Below are positions 34,770-43,488 of a DNA stretch of 64,000 nt, one piece after another; positions within the stretch are counted from its first letter, which is position 1; every line of letters begins with the position of its first letter. Origin of the DNA: an uncultured Alphaproteobacteria bacterium. GTDB lineage: Bacteria; Pseudomonadota; Alphaproteobacteria; RF32; CAG-239. Both the position numbers and the translations under genes were made by a program. The stretch is taken from contig CAKQLP010000007.1 in the NCBI GenBank assembly GCA_934254675.1, positions 1-64,000 of the forward strand, in the 5' to 3' direction. A model generated the notes under the pieces. That model did not search any database and had not been told where the DNA came from. It was given only the letters and a program-made list of their open reading frames with translations.

Positions 34770-36149
34770 ATGTTAAAAAAAGCGCTTGTTATTTACATTT
34801 TAGCATTAAGTCTTGTGGCTGGATGCGTTTCAGCAAAAGAAAAAGTAAAAAAAGATGAAGAACAGATAAACACTTATGAATTGCTGAATTTATTCGGCGA
34901 GGTGATGGAACGAACAAAGATGTCCTATGTTGAAGATGTAACGGACAAGCAATTGATTGAAGCGGCTATCAATGGTATGCTGACATCATTAGATCCTCAC
35001 TCCAGCTATTTGAATGTTGATGATTTTAAATATATGAGTGAACAAACCAAAGGTAAATTCGGCGGTTTGGGCATTGAAATAACTATGGATAACGGCGTTG
35101 TCAAAATTATATCTCCAATAGATGATACACCGGCGGCAAAAGCCGGCTTAAAAGCAGGTGATTATATTACCGACATCGATGGTGAAACGATTATAGGTCA
35201 AACACTAAACGATGTTGTAAACAAGTTGCGCGGAAAAGTCGGTTCAAAAGTAAAAATAACCATTCGTCGAGTTAACGAAAAACCATTTACAGTTACTTTA
35301 AAACGCGCCGAAATTAAAATTCAATCCGTTAAAAGCGATATAAAAAATGATGACGTTTTATATATTCGCATATCGTCTTTTAGCGAAGACTTAGATAAAT
35401 CTATTGAAAAAGCTGTGAAAAACGCTCAAAAGAAACTCAAAAACAAACTGGCCGGAATAGTTATTGATGTGCGAAACAATCCCGGAGGATTATTAGATCA
35501 AGCCGTCAGCGTTTCTGATTTATTTTTGGAACAAGGCGAGATTGTTTCCACTCGTTCACGCAATATAGAAGATACGGTTAAATTTTCGGCAACCAAGGGA
35601 GATATTGCCAAAGGACTACCGATTGTCGTTTTGATTAACGAAGGTTCCGCTTCTGCTTCCGAAATTGTGGCCGGCGCCTTACAAGATCATCATCGCGCCG
35701 TTGTCATTGGTGAAAAATCATTTGGCAAAGGCTCCGTACAAACTGTTGTACCTTTACGCAATAATGCGGCAATGCGTTTAACCACTGCTCGCTATTACAC
35801 ACCATCCGGTCGTTCTATTCAGGCTAAAGGTATTGAACCGGACGTGGTCGTAAAACAAGCTAAAGTGGAAGAAATCGAATCAGATGGTTGGAACATTAGT
35901 GAGGCTGATTTAAAAGGTGCGTTAAAAAATGAACAGGCTGACAAAAAAGCGTCTAAAACAAAAACCGAAGCCGCAAAAGATGATATAAAAGATTATCAAC
36001 TTATTCGAGCACTGGATTTGGTTAAAGCTTTATATCTTTATGGGCAAAATGATAATTTAAATATTAAGAATACCCATGATACCGCCCCAAAAGCAGAAAA
36101 GAGAGCAACAAAAAAACCTGTAAAAAAAGGTCATAAAGGTAAAAAATAA
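34770..36149 (+). CDS. ctpA: Carboxyl-terminal processing protease, S41 family
   Basis: 459 aa periplasmic serine protease. The N-terminus LSLVAGC followed by VSAKEK looks like a lipobox. Then come DPHSSYLNVDDF, a PDZ domain (GIEITMDNGVVKIISPIDDTPAAKAG shortened: key GIEI, AGLKAGD), and the catalytic domain with GSASASEIVAGAL (Ser nucleophile) and GKGSVQTVVPL (Lys). A Lys-rich tail ends KKGHKGKK. It overlaps rppH by 1 nt and follows envC by 15 bp. The family trims envelope proteins and peptidoglycan hydrolases. Confidence 0.93.
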   Translation: MLKKALVIYILALSLVAGCVSAKEKVKKDEEQINTYELLNLFGEVMERTKMSYVEDVTDKQLIEAAINGMLTSLDPHSSYLNVDDFKYMSEQTKGKFGGLGIEITMDNGVVKIISPIDDTPAAKAGLKAGDYITDIDGETIIGQTLNDVVNKLRGKVGSKVKITIRRVNEKPFTVTLKRAEIKIQSVKSDIKNDDVLYIRISSFSEDLDKSIEKAVKNAQKKLKNKLAGIVIDVRNNPGGLLDQAVSVSDLFLEQGEIVSTRSRNIEDTVKFSATKGDIAKGLPIVVLINEGSASASEIVAGALQDHHRAVVIGEKSFGKGSVQTVVPLRNNAAMRLTTARYYTPSGRSIQAKGIEPDVVVKQAKVEEIESDGWNISEADLKGALKNEQADKKASKTKTEAAKDDIKDYQLIRALDLVKALYLYGQNDNLNIKNTHDTAPKAEKRATKKPVKKGHKGKK

Positions 36150-36625
36150 TGTCGGAATATTTTAGACGCAATGCCGGAATAGTTGTATTTAGAGCAGATA
36201 AAAAAGTTTTACTTTGTCAACGTAATGATATGGCTGACTCATGGCAATTTCCACAAGGCGGCATTGAAGATGGTGAAACTCCTGAACAAGCCGCCATACG
36301 GGAATTGTGTGAAGAAACGTCATTAAAAAACTTAAAAAGAATACTCACACTCGACACACCCGCCCGCTATCGTTTTCCGCCGGATGTTATCGCCTCTATG
36401 AAAAAAAGAGGATTTAATAATGTCGGTCAAGATATGTACTGGTCTTTGTTTTATTTTGATGGCTATGATTGCGAGATAAATTTAAATACGGCAACGCCAG
36501 AATTTAAATCATTCAAATGGGGTACTCTAGAAGAAGCTGTAAAGCTGGCTGTTGATTTTAAAAAACCGGCATATGCAAAAATGTATTGGGCCTTTAAAGC
36601 CGTTATCGCTCACTATAAAGGTTAA
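36149..36625 (+). CDS. rppH: RNA pyrophosphohydrolase (Nudix)
   Basis: 158 aa, the usual length. It opens YFRRNAGIVVFRADKKVLLCQR and carries a full Nudix box: GGIEDGETPEQAAIRELCEET, with the REL-EE metal site. QFPQGGIE and the phosphate-contacting YRFPPDVIA region mark it as RppH rather than a generic Nudix. It removes pyrophosphate from mRNA 5' ends, which allows RNase E decay. Last gene of the gpmI operon; its stop overlaps convergently with prepilin B. Confidence 0.92.
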   Translation: MSEYFRRNAGIVVFRADKKVLLCQRNDMADSWQFPQGGIEDGETPEQAAIRELCEETSLKNLKRILTLDTPARYRFPPDVIASMKKRGFNNVGQDMYWSLFYFDGYDCEINLNTATPEFKSFKWGTLEEAVKLAVDFKKPAYAKMYWAFKAVIAHYKG

Positions 36626-37275
36626 TCGGTTTTTATAAAAATATAAAATGTAGCCGCATCTCCTTCTTTTGTTGTGAGTTGGCATTTTTTAGAAACATCA
36701 GCCAAGCTTTCGGTTGAAAAATCTTTTTGCCACCATAAATTCCGCCATTGTTCCTTGCTCCAATGGTTTGAATCTTTGCTGGAAAAAGCAATATTGCCAA
36801 TATCTTGCGAAACAGCTTGGGCAGCGTAAAATATATTTAAGCAATAATCTTTCGCTGATAACGATAATTTATTATTATTAAGTGCCACACGTATGCCAAT
36901 TAAATATTGGTATTGTTTATGGGATGAGCCATCCTCGTGCTTGACATCCGCCGCGCCATAATTAACAAATATATAATTATTGTCCCAATCATATATTCTG
37001 TTATTTTTATATGTCATCCCCTCAGGTATGAGATTAAGAGCATCAAAAACATAAGTTATATCTGTATTTTTAGATGTTAACATAGAGTATAAATTAGGTT
37101 TTAATTCAATAGCACTGGTAAAAAGAGTTGTTAAGAAACTTTTTTGTTTATTTGACCGATACATTTGCATGGCTTTAGTATAGCCGGCGATACCGCCGAC
37201 ACTCAATACACCGACAATAGCCAGAACGCCCAGCATTTCAATCATGCTGCGACCTTTTTCTAAATTCTTATACAT
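36622..37275 (-). CDS. Prepilin-like protein B
   Basis: 217 aa from ATG 37275 (MYKNLEKGRSMIEMLGV), with GGAGTT just upstream. A longer frame to 37350 would run through the terminator of RNA element B and is rejected. The very short leader ends in Gly(-1), with Glu at +5, then LAIVGVLSVGGIAGYTKAM, the same N-terminal helix as the other copies. The C-terminal globular part is unique (variable Tyr/Asn-rich, with AKDYCLNIF). It probably forms a pseudopilus or surface filament subunit processed by a prepilin peptidase encoded elsewhere. Confidence 0.8.
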   Translation of the reverse strand: MYKNLEKGRSMIEMLGVLAIVGVLSVGGIAGYTKAMQMYRSNKQKSFLTTLFTSAIELKPNLYSMLTSKNTDITYVFDALNLIPEGMTYKNNRIYDWDNNYIFVNYGAADVKHEDGSSHKQYQYLIGIRVALNNNKLSLSAKDYCLNIFYAAQAVSQDIGNIAFSSKDSNHWSKEQWRNLWWQKDFSTESLADVSKKCQLTTKEGDAATFYIFIKTD

Positions 37276-37299
37276 ATTTCTAACTCCGTTTATTGTCTC

Positions 37300-37491
37300 A
37301 TAAAACAAAACCCGCTCAAAGCGGGCGGATGTTGAGAAACCGTATAGCAATAAACAGCTCGGCTTATTTGGCCGAAACCTTATTCAGCCGACATCCGCTC
37401 AAGCGAAAATCGGCATATAAAGTTTTAAGTCGCTATGCATAACGACTATTGCTAAAAGGGTTCTCACGCCCTAGACAGACTATTATCTATC
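37300..37491 (-). ncRNA. Conserved structured RNA element, copy B (attenuator-like leader of prepilin B)
   Basis: Second copy of the element. The long-range helix here is TAGCAATA (37345-37352) with TATTGCTA (37447-37454), a sequence different from copies A and C but still fully complementary, which is compensatory change. The terminator CCCGCT TTG AGCGGG plus T-rich tail lies 25 bp before the prepilin B ATG. CGGATGT/ACATCCG, the potential pseudoknot, is conserved, as are the 5' core TAGTCTGTCTAGGGCGT and the AGTCG/CGACT hairpin. A TTTACA/TAAAAT pair upstream may be its promoter. Confidence 0.68.
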
Positions 37492-37535
37492 TAATAAATA
37501 TTTTAATTAAAGATTATTTGAATGTAAAGATAATT

Positions 37536-37672
37536 TTATAAAGTGTGCGTATGGGTACCGGTTGCCGCCAGTAAAATTATTTCATCATCTTTTATCCGGT
37601 AAATTAAAATCCAATCCGGCTCAATATGTAAGTTCCTATAACCTTGCCAATTAAATGACGAAGGTTGTTATA
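37536..37672 (-). pseudogene. C-terminal remnant of a YafQ/RelE-type toxin
   Basis: On the minus strand the frame reads NWQGYRNLHIEPDWILIY, RIKDDEIILL and GTHTHTL before a TAA at 37538-37536. This matches the C-terminal half of YafQ-family mRNA interferases (GYRDxHIxPDWLLIY...GTHSxLF). The N-terminal half is gone; upstream sequence becomes the palindromic repeat block at ~37675. No antitoxin gene is visible, so this is a dead relic of a toxin-antitoxin module. Confidence 0.65.
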
Positions 37673-37785
37673 GTCATTCTCGAGCGCAGAAATATCCGCC
37701 CCAGTTCTCTGTCATACTCGGGCTTGTCCCGAGTATCCAGAATGTGTTTTGATTAGATTCTCGGAATAAATCCGAGAATGACGTT
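37673..37785. repeat. Palindromic (REP-like) repeats, intergenic block
   Basis: Contains CATACTCGGGCTTGTCCCGAGTATCC (given as arms ATACTCGGG/CCCGAGTAT, 37713-37736) and ATTCTCGGAATAAATCCGAGAAT (37757-37779), followed by ATGACGTTTAA as in the block at 20931-20941. The same repeat family is present within prepilins A and D. It adjoins the truncated toxin gene. Confidence 0.8.
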
Positions 37786-37907
37786 TAAATGGTGTTTGCG
37801 AATGATGTTTGAAGACACCAAGAAAAAACAGATAAAAGTAAAAAAAGAGAGAATATTCGTTTGGAATTTTCTCTTTTTTTATTTATCAAATTGTATTTAG
37901 CAAAAAA

Positions 37908-39044
37908 TCACTTAAATAAATCTTTTATACGCTCAAAAAAGCTTTTCAGTTCAGGCTGGCACGAATCGTCTTTGTTTTCTGCCCGAAACGCTTCCATCAG
38001 TTCTTTTTGTTTGGCGTTAAGCTTAGTCGGAATAATCACTTTCGCACTGACATACAAATCTCCGCGGCGTTCTGAATCATACAAGTGCATACCCTGCCCT
38101 TTTACTTTTATCAGCGTATCATTTTGAGTTCCGGCCGGAACTTCCACTTTAACTTTTGTTCCGTCAATTGCCGGAATTTCCACCGCACCGCCTAAAATGG
38201 CGCAACTCACAGAAATCGGAATCGCCGTGTATAAATCATCGCCGTGACGCTCATAAAGCTTATGCGGCTCAACCACAATGCCAACATACAAATCACCATT
38301 TTCACCGCCGTGAACGCCAGCCATTCCCTCACCGGCTACCCGAATCCGCATATTGCTTTCAATACCGGCTTTAATATTTATTTTCAGCTTTTTATTGATT
38401 TTAACCTGACCGGCTCCGCGGCAATCAGAACAAGTTTCTTTAATCACCCGCCCAGTGCCTTTACAATTTGGGCAAGTGGTTTCAAAAACCAAAAATCCGC
38501 CTTGTTGGGTGCGAACTTTGCCGCTACCTTTACAAGTCGGACAAACTTCAGGCTCTTTTCCATCTTTGGTGCCGTGGCCATGACAGGTCTCACATTCTTT
38601 GGTGGTTGGAATAACAATTTCTTTTTCCACCCCATTAAAAGCTTCTTCCAATGTGATATTCAAATTATAACGCAAGTCGCTACCGCGTTGGCTATATGAA
38701 CGCTGACGCGCGCCACCGCCCATAAATTCGGAAAAAATATCGTTAAACACATCGGCAAACCCGCCGCCGCTAAAATCAAATCCGCCGCCAAACGGATTGC
38801 TGCCGCCCATTCCGCCGCCGGCAAACGCATTTTTACCATAGCGATCATAAGCCGCGCGTTTTTGCTCGTCTTTTAAAACCTCATACGCTTCATTAATTTG
38901 TTTAAACTTTTGTTCGGCTTCTTTATCACCGGGATTTCTGTCGGGATGATATTTCATCGCTTGTTTACGGAAAGCTTTTTTAATTTCTTCTGAGTTGGCT
39001 GTGGTGCTCACTTCCAACAAATCATAGTATTCTGTTTCGACCAT
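37908..39044 (-). CDS. dnaJ: Chaperone DnaJ (Hsp40)
   Basis: 378 aa type I J-protein. The J domain (residues 4-70) has YHPDRNPGDK with HPD, then a Gly/Phe-rich linker (GGGMGGSNPFGGGFD), the four CxxCxGxG zinc repeats (CETCHGHG, CPTCKGSG, CPNCKGTG, CSDCRGAG) and the C-terminal substrate-binding domain. It partners DnaK, encoded 880 bp upstream on the same strand with an orphan gene between. A weak RpoH-like pair lies at 39076-39105 (CTTGCA and CTAAGTA, read on the minus strand). Confidence 0.97.
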   Translation of the reverse strand: MVETEYYDLLEVSTTANSEEIKKAFRKQAMKYHPDRNPGDKEAEQKFKQINEAYEVLKDEQKRAAYDRYGKNAFAGGGMGGSNPFGGGFDFSGGGFADVFNDIFSEFMGGGARQRSYSQRGSDLRYNLNITLEEAFNGVEKEIVIPTTKECETCHGHGTKDGKEPEVCPTCKGSGKVRTQQGGFLVFETTCPNCKGTGRVIKETCSDCRGAGQVKINKKLKINIKAGIESNMRIRVAGEGMAGVHGGENGDLYVGIVVEPHKLYERHGDDLYTAIPISVSCAILGGAVEIPAIDGTKVKVEVPAGTQNDTLIKVKGQGMHLYDSERRGDLYVSAKVIIPTKLNAKQKELMEAFRAENKDDSCQPELKSFFERIKDLFK

Positions 39045-39136
39045 TTTTCTCGTCCATTTAATTCATCTACCCCTCTACTTAGTTTTTTTATTTGCCGAAT
39101 GCAAGCCAAAAACAAAATCTTACACGATTTTAAAGC

Positions 39137-39174
39137 AAAAACAGCTCTGAAAGTAGAATTTCAGAACTGTTTTT
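39137..39174. terminator. Bidirectional terminator between dnaJ and the orphan gene
   Basis: AAAAACAG...TTTCAGAACTGTTTTT inverted repeat with A runs on one side and T runs on the other. It can end minus-strand transcription from 39179-39799. Confidence 0.75.
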
Positions 39175-39178
39175 ATAG

Positions 39179-39799
39179 TTACCAATCAAAAACCGCCATT
39201 GCCAGAACCGGACGAACATACATCTTTATGCCGATAGATGATTTCGTAAGCGCCTCATTCAGTTTTTCTTTTTTCATAGCGGTTTCCGTCCAATAATTTT
39301 TTCTCAGCGCTATTTGAAAAAAGTTTTTTACACTGTCAAAACGAGAAGTTTTATGTAATTTTTCAAAGGCTGCTTTAATTTTATCGGCAGAAGATTTCAC
39401 ATCAAGATACTGAAAATCGTCATACAGACAGATTTTTGCATTTTGCAAAGCAACATATTTGCACGCAGAAAATTCACGAACGAATAGCCTAACTTGCTCT
39501 AGCGAAAAAAAATTGTTCATCTGGCGAAACAAATAGTCTTTAATTCTATAATCCTGAGCGTGGCTAAACTCATTAAAAAACTTAATATATTTTTCAACTT
39601 CCAGCCATTTCATTTTTTTATCAGGAATAAAAATGTCGCCGTAAACTATACCCAAATCAGTATCCACCAGTTCAACAACAGCTTTGACGGTTTTATTATT
39701 AAGTAACTCAACCGAAAAAGTGTCATCGTTGTACCAAAACATTCCAGATTTAATTTTAGAAATGTTTTTCTGAGAAAATTTAATAATATTGTTTTCCAT
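39179..39799 (-). CDS. Hypothetical protein
   Basis: 206 aa, no family recognised. No signal peptide and no membrane segment; mixed alpha/beta composition with many aromatic and Lys residues (GMFWYNDDTFSVELL, YRIKDYLFRQMNNFF). It has its own terminator and lies between dnaK and dnaJ on the same strand, so heat-shock read-through is possible. The interruption of the usual dnaK-dnaJ pair is the only contextual clue. Confidence 0.55.
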   Translation of the reverse strand: MENNIIKFSQKNISKIKSGMFWYNDDTFSVELLNNKTVKAVVELVDTDLGIVYGDIFIPDKKMKWLEVEKYIKFFNEFSHAQDYRIKDYLFRQMNNFFSLEQVRLFVREFSACKYVALQNAKICLYDDFQYLDVKSSADKIKAAFEKLHKTSRFDSVKNFFQIALRKNYWTETAMKKEKLNEALTKSSIGIKMYVRPVLAMAVFDW

Positions 39800-39865
39800 A
39801 AAAATTAAGAATTAAAAATTTAACATTTAGTTCAGTATATATTTTTGGGACAAAATGTCAATAGA

Positions 39866-39903
39866 CAAAAAAACAACCGCCTCATTGCTGAGACGGTTGT
39901 TTT
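39866..39903 (-). terminator. Terminator of dnaK
   Basis: AAACAACCGCCTCA - TTGC - TGAGACGGTTGTTT, one mismatch in the stem, with a T run on the minus strand, 17 bp past the dnaK stop. Confidence 0.88.
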
Positions 39904-39919
39904 GCCAAGCAAAGTAAAA

Positions 39920-41836
39920 TTATTTAACTTCTTCAAAATCGGCGTCAACCACATTGTCGTCTTTCTTTGGTTGTTCGCCGGAAGTTGCTCCGGTATCAGC
40001 CCCCTGAGCCGCACCCTGCGCTCCCTGAGCCTGCTGTGTTTTATACATAGCTTCGCCCAGTTTCATAGAAGCTTGCATTAAGGCATCGGTCTTAGACTTC
40101 AAGTCTTCAAGGTCGTCTTTTTCCATACTGGCTTTTACAGCTTCAACCGCAGCGGTAATGCTGTTTTTATCAGCTTCGGCAACCTTATCGCCAAATTCTT
40201 TCAAGTTCTTTTCAACTTCGTGAACAAGGCTTTCAGCACGGTTTTTGGCATCAACCAAATCTTTTTGTTTTTTATCAGCTTCGGCATTGGCTTCAGCATC
40301 TTTAACCATTTGGTCAATTTCCGCATCGCTCAAACCGCCGGAAGCTTGAATACGAATGGCTTGCTCTTTGTTGGTAGCCTTATCTTTTGCCGATACATTT
40401 ACAATACCATTGGCGTCAATATCAAAAGTTACCTCAATTTGCGGCATACCACGCGGTGCAGGCGGAATACCAACCAAATCAAACTGGCCAAGCAATTTGT
40501 TGTGCGCGGCAATTTCACGTTCACCTTGGAACACTCTGATGGTTACCGCGGTCTGACCGTCTTCAGCCGTAGAGAATACCTGCGACTTTCTGGTCGGAAT
40601 AGTGGTGTTACGATCAATCAAACGAGTGAACACACCGCCCAAAGTTTCAATACCCAAAGACAACGGCGTAACATCCAACAGCAATACGTCTTTAACGTCA
40701 CCCATCAAAACACCACCTTGAATAGCTGCGCCGACAGCAACAACTTCATCAGGGTTTACGCCTTTGTGTGGTTCACGACCGAAAATCTCTTTAACTTTTT
40801 CTTGAACTTTTGGCATACGGGTCATACCGCCAACCAAAATAACTTCACTAATATCGCTGGCTTTCAATCCGGCGTCGGACAAAGCTTTTTGACAAGGAAG
40901 CGCGGTTTTTTCAATCAAATCGTCAACCAAAGATTCTAATTTAGCGCGGGTTAATTTAATATTCAGGTGTTTAGGACCTGTTGAATCCGCGGTAATAAAC
41001 GGCAAGTTAATTTCGGTTTGAGTTGTTGCAGACAATTCAATTTTAGCTTTTTCCGCAGCTTCTTTCAAACGTTGCAAAGCAAGTCTGTCACCGCGCAAAT
41101 CAATACCGTTGTCTTTTTTAAACTCGTCCGCCAAATAGTTAACAATACGTTGGTCAAAGTCTTCACCACCCAAGAACGTATCACCGTTTGTGGCTTTAAC
41201 TTCAAACACGCCGTCGCCGATTTCCAAAATAGAAACATCGAATGTACCACCACCAAGGTCATAAACAACGATTGTGCCAGAAGCTTTTTTATCCATACCA
41301 TAAGCCAAAGCAGCTGCCGTCGGTTCGTTGATAATACGCAAAACTTCCAATCCGGCAATTTTACCGGCGTCTTTAGTAGCCTGACGTTGCGAATCATTGA
41401 AGTAAGCCGGAACTGTAATAACAGCTTTTTCTACTTTTTCACCCAAATAACTCTCGGCATATTCCTTAATTTTTTGCAAAACAATAGCCGAAATTTGAGA
41501 CGGCGCATATTTTTGGCCTTTAACTTCTACCCAAGCATCGCCATTGTCACCCGGAACAATTTTAAACGGACAATGTTCCTTAAATTTTTCAACTTCAGCC
41601 GAATCATAACGGCGACCAATCAATCTTTTAATGGCAAACAAGGTATTTTCTGGATTGGTAACAGCCTGACGTTTTGCCGGATAGCCGACCAAACGTTCCG
41701 TATCTGTGAAAGCAACCATAGACGGCGTTGTGCGCGCGCCTTCGGAGTTTTCCAAAACTTTAGCTTCTTTACCATCCATAACGGCAAAGCAAGAGTTTGT
41801 TGTACCGAGGTCAATACCTATAACTTTATTACTCAT
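39920..41836 (-). CDS. dnaK: Chaperone DnaK (Hsp70)
   Basis: 638 aa from ATG 41836 (MSNKVIGIDLGTTNSC), preceded by GGAGGATTTAAAATT. Longer in-frame extensions to 41884 are not needed. ATPase motifs: IGIDLGTTNS, VPAYFNDSQRQATKDAG, VYDLGGGTFDVSIL and VGGMTRMPKVQ. The substrate domain begins near 385 (LLLDVTPLSLGIETLGG) and the Ala/Gly-rich C-terminal tail ends DADFEEVK, close to the E. coli tail EEVKDKK. Driven by the heat-shock promoter at 41872-41900. Confidence 0.98.
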   Translation of the reverse strand: MSNKVIGIDLGTTNSCFAVMDGKEAKVLENSEGARTTPSMVAFTDTERLVGYPAKRQAVTNPENTLFAIKRLIGRRYDSAEVEKFKEHCPFKIVPGDNGDAWVEVKGQKYAPSQISAIVLQKIKEYAESYLGEKVEKAVITVPAYFNDSQRQATKDAGKIAGLEVLRIINEPTAAALAYGMDKKASGTIVVYDLGGGTFDVSILEIGDGVFEVKATNGDTFLGGEDFDQRIVNYLADEFKKDNGIDLRGDRLALQRLKEAAEKAKIELSATTQTEINLPFITADSTGPKHLNIKLTRAKLESLVDDLIEKTALPCQKALSDAGLKASDISEVILVGGMTRMPKVQEKVKEIFGREPHKGVNPDEVVAVGAAIQGGVLMGDVKDVLLLDVTPLSLGIETLGGVFTRLIDRNTTIPTRKSQVFSTAEDGQTAVTIRVFQGEREIAAHNKLLGQFDLVGIPPAPRGMPQIEVTFDIDANGIVNVSAKDKATNKEQAIRIQASGGLSDAEIDQMVKDAEANAEADKKQKDLVDAKNRAESLVHEVEKNLKEFGDKVAEADKNSITAAVEAVKASMEKDDLEDLKSKTDALMQASMKLGEAMYKTQQAQGAQGAAQGADTGATSGEQPKKDDNVVDADFEEVK

Positions 41837-41871
41837 AATTTTAAATCCTCCTATTTCATTTCTAAAAATGT

Positions 41872-41900
41872 ATATAGGGAGCAATTTTTATCTATGCAAG
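41872..41900 (-). promoter_or_regulatory. Sigma-32 (RpoH) type promoter of dnaK
   Basis: On the minus strand: CTTGCA (41900-41895), 16 bp, then CCTATAT (41878-41872), matching the alphaproteobacterial RpoH consensus CTTG-N(16-17)-CYTATNT. The predicted start is ~30 bp ahead of the dnaK ATG. An rpoH gene is present at 53950-54873. Confidence 0.82.
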
Positions 41901-41986
41901 TAGCCGTAACATTTTTTTGAAAAAATTTTAGTTTTTTTAAAACACGCACTTAAATATTAAATAAAATAAGTCTCATCGTGCTTTTT

Positions 41987-43468
41987 TTACATTTCTATCA
42001 AATATCCGTTGTCTTGTTCCACTAATTGCGACACAACGTCAAAATCAGCTGCATTGCATGAATAGATAGTATATAAAACATCGCCGGCTTTAACTTTATC
42101 TCCGATTTTTTTATTCAAATCCACACCCGAGCCTAAACATTGCGTCGCGCCGGCATAAACGCCTATTTTATTGATTATTGTGTTGTTTACGGCGCTAACA
42201 ATTCCATCATACGGCGCCACAACCTCTCGAACATATTGTCCCAGAGCCGGAACCTCATGAACACCTTGAGCGTTTACAATACGCTGAAACGCTTCAAGCG
42301 CCCGTCCGTTTTCCAAAATTTCTTTAGCCACGGCATATCCTTGCCCCCCACGCAACTGCGGGTCAAACTCCAAAACTCGACCAGCTAAGAACAAAGATTT
42401 TTCTTTCAAATCAATCGGTGCATCTTCTTTATTGCGCAAAATTTTCATCACGTCACGCGCTTCTAAAACCGCGCCAATGCCGTTGCCAATTGGTTCACTG
42501 CCGTCTGTAATCACAACATCAATAGACAGCCCGAGCATATCTCCGATATATTCCACTTGCTTTCTGATGCGAATCGCCTCATTTGTTGAATGAACACGCG
42601 CATTTTCCCCAACCGGAACATCCAAAACCAAATGGCTGACACCACTGGAAATCATCATAGCTAAGATAGAGGCTATCACCAATTCATTTTGGTTAATTCC
42701 CAACTGGCTTCTGACATCATGCAACAGATGATTGACTTTTGTTTCTTCTAGCACATCATAATTAACAATAGCCCCGTTATTCGCCCGCACAAGCTTTTGA
42801 AACTTTGAAGTATTGTAATCCACATTTGCCAACACTCCCATGGTATCGGCAACACCGGCGCAAGATGTCAAAGAACGAATGCAAGTTTTAGCTATAGGCA
42901 AACCATAGGCGGAAACAATGGCTAAAATAACCAAGTCGGTCTTGTTAGCCGGAACACCGCCTAAACAATGCTGGTCAACCACCATGCTTTTTTCATCCCA
43001 GTGCAACACTTTTTGGGCAACCAGCGCCTCAGTAAATGACACCAATTCCGTTGCGCTCATGGATGATGTGCACGCTACCAAAAACGCCGCAATATCCATT
43101 TTTGAATATCTGCCGGAAGCAATATCTTTAATAATGTCCATGTATTCGCTTGAAGTTAAAATTTCACCGGCAATTTTACGACGCAACGATTGAGCGCTTA
43201 AAGAAGGTGCGGCCATACTCACATGAACTTCTGTTCCTTCAGACATATTCAGAGCTTTAAACGCGTCTTCGTTCAATCCTATTTCGTCCAACGCCAATAC
43301 ATCATCTTCAACGATTTGTAAAAAAGCGAAAATCGTTTTGCTACCTTTGTGAATTTCAAGCTTTGTCACCTTGTTTATATCATCAACCTTGTACAAACTG
43401 CAATTTTTATGAATATACGCAAGATTTTCGCCAAATGACTTAACCGGTAAATATTTTAACTTCAGCAT
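41987..43468 (-). CDS. Thymidine phosphorylase, type 2 family
   Basis: 493 aa. Longer than DeoA, with an extra ~85-residue N-terminal domain, as in the type-2 thymidine/AMP phosphorylase family. The phosphate-binding signature reads VVDQHCLGGVPANKTD, followed by TSCAGVADTMGVLANVD, LVLDVPVGENARV, IGNGIGAVLEARDV and LRGGQGYAVAKEIL. It cleaves a pyrimidine nucleoside (or AMP, in archaeal relatives) with phosphate; the substrate here is inferred only. A monocistronic gene 20 bp below prepilin E. Confidence 0.8.
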   Translation of the reverse strand: MLKLKYLPVKSFGENLAYIHKNCSLYKVDDINKVTKLEIHKGSKTIFAFLQIVEDDVLALDEIGLNEDAFKALNMSEGTEVHVSMAAPSLSAQSLRRKIAGEILTSSEYMDIIKDIASGRYSKMDIAAFLVACTSSMSATELVSFTEALVAQKVLHWDEKSMVVDQHCLGGVPANKTDLVILAIVSAYGLPIAKTCIRSLTSCAGVADTMGVLANVDYNTSKFQKLVRANNGAIVNYDVLEETKVNHLLHDVRSQLGINQNELVIASILAMMISSGVSHLVLDVPVGENARVHSTNEAIRIRKQVEYIGDMLGLSIDVVITDGSEPIGNGIGAVLEARDVMKILRNKEDAPIDLKEKSLFLAGRVLEFDPQLRGGQGYAVAKEILENGRALEAFQRIVNAQGVHEVPALGQYVREVVAPYDGIVSAVNNTIINKIGVYAGATQCLGSGVDLNKKIGDKVKAGDVLYTIYSCNAADFDVVSQLVEQDNGYLIEM

Positions 43469-43488
43469 TAATTTTCTCTACATTAATA

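Noticed and set aside
37276..37350. N-terminal extension of prepilin B to 37350
   Set aside because: The extension is the translated terminator of RNA element B, and a good ribosome site precedes ATG 37275.
40220..41920. Long + strand frames opposite dnaK (up to 300 codons)
   Set aside because: Shadow frames produced by the codon bias of dnaK; Asn/Phe/Thr-rich translations with no recognisable domain.
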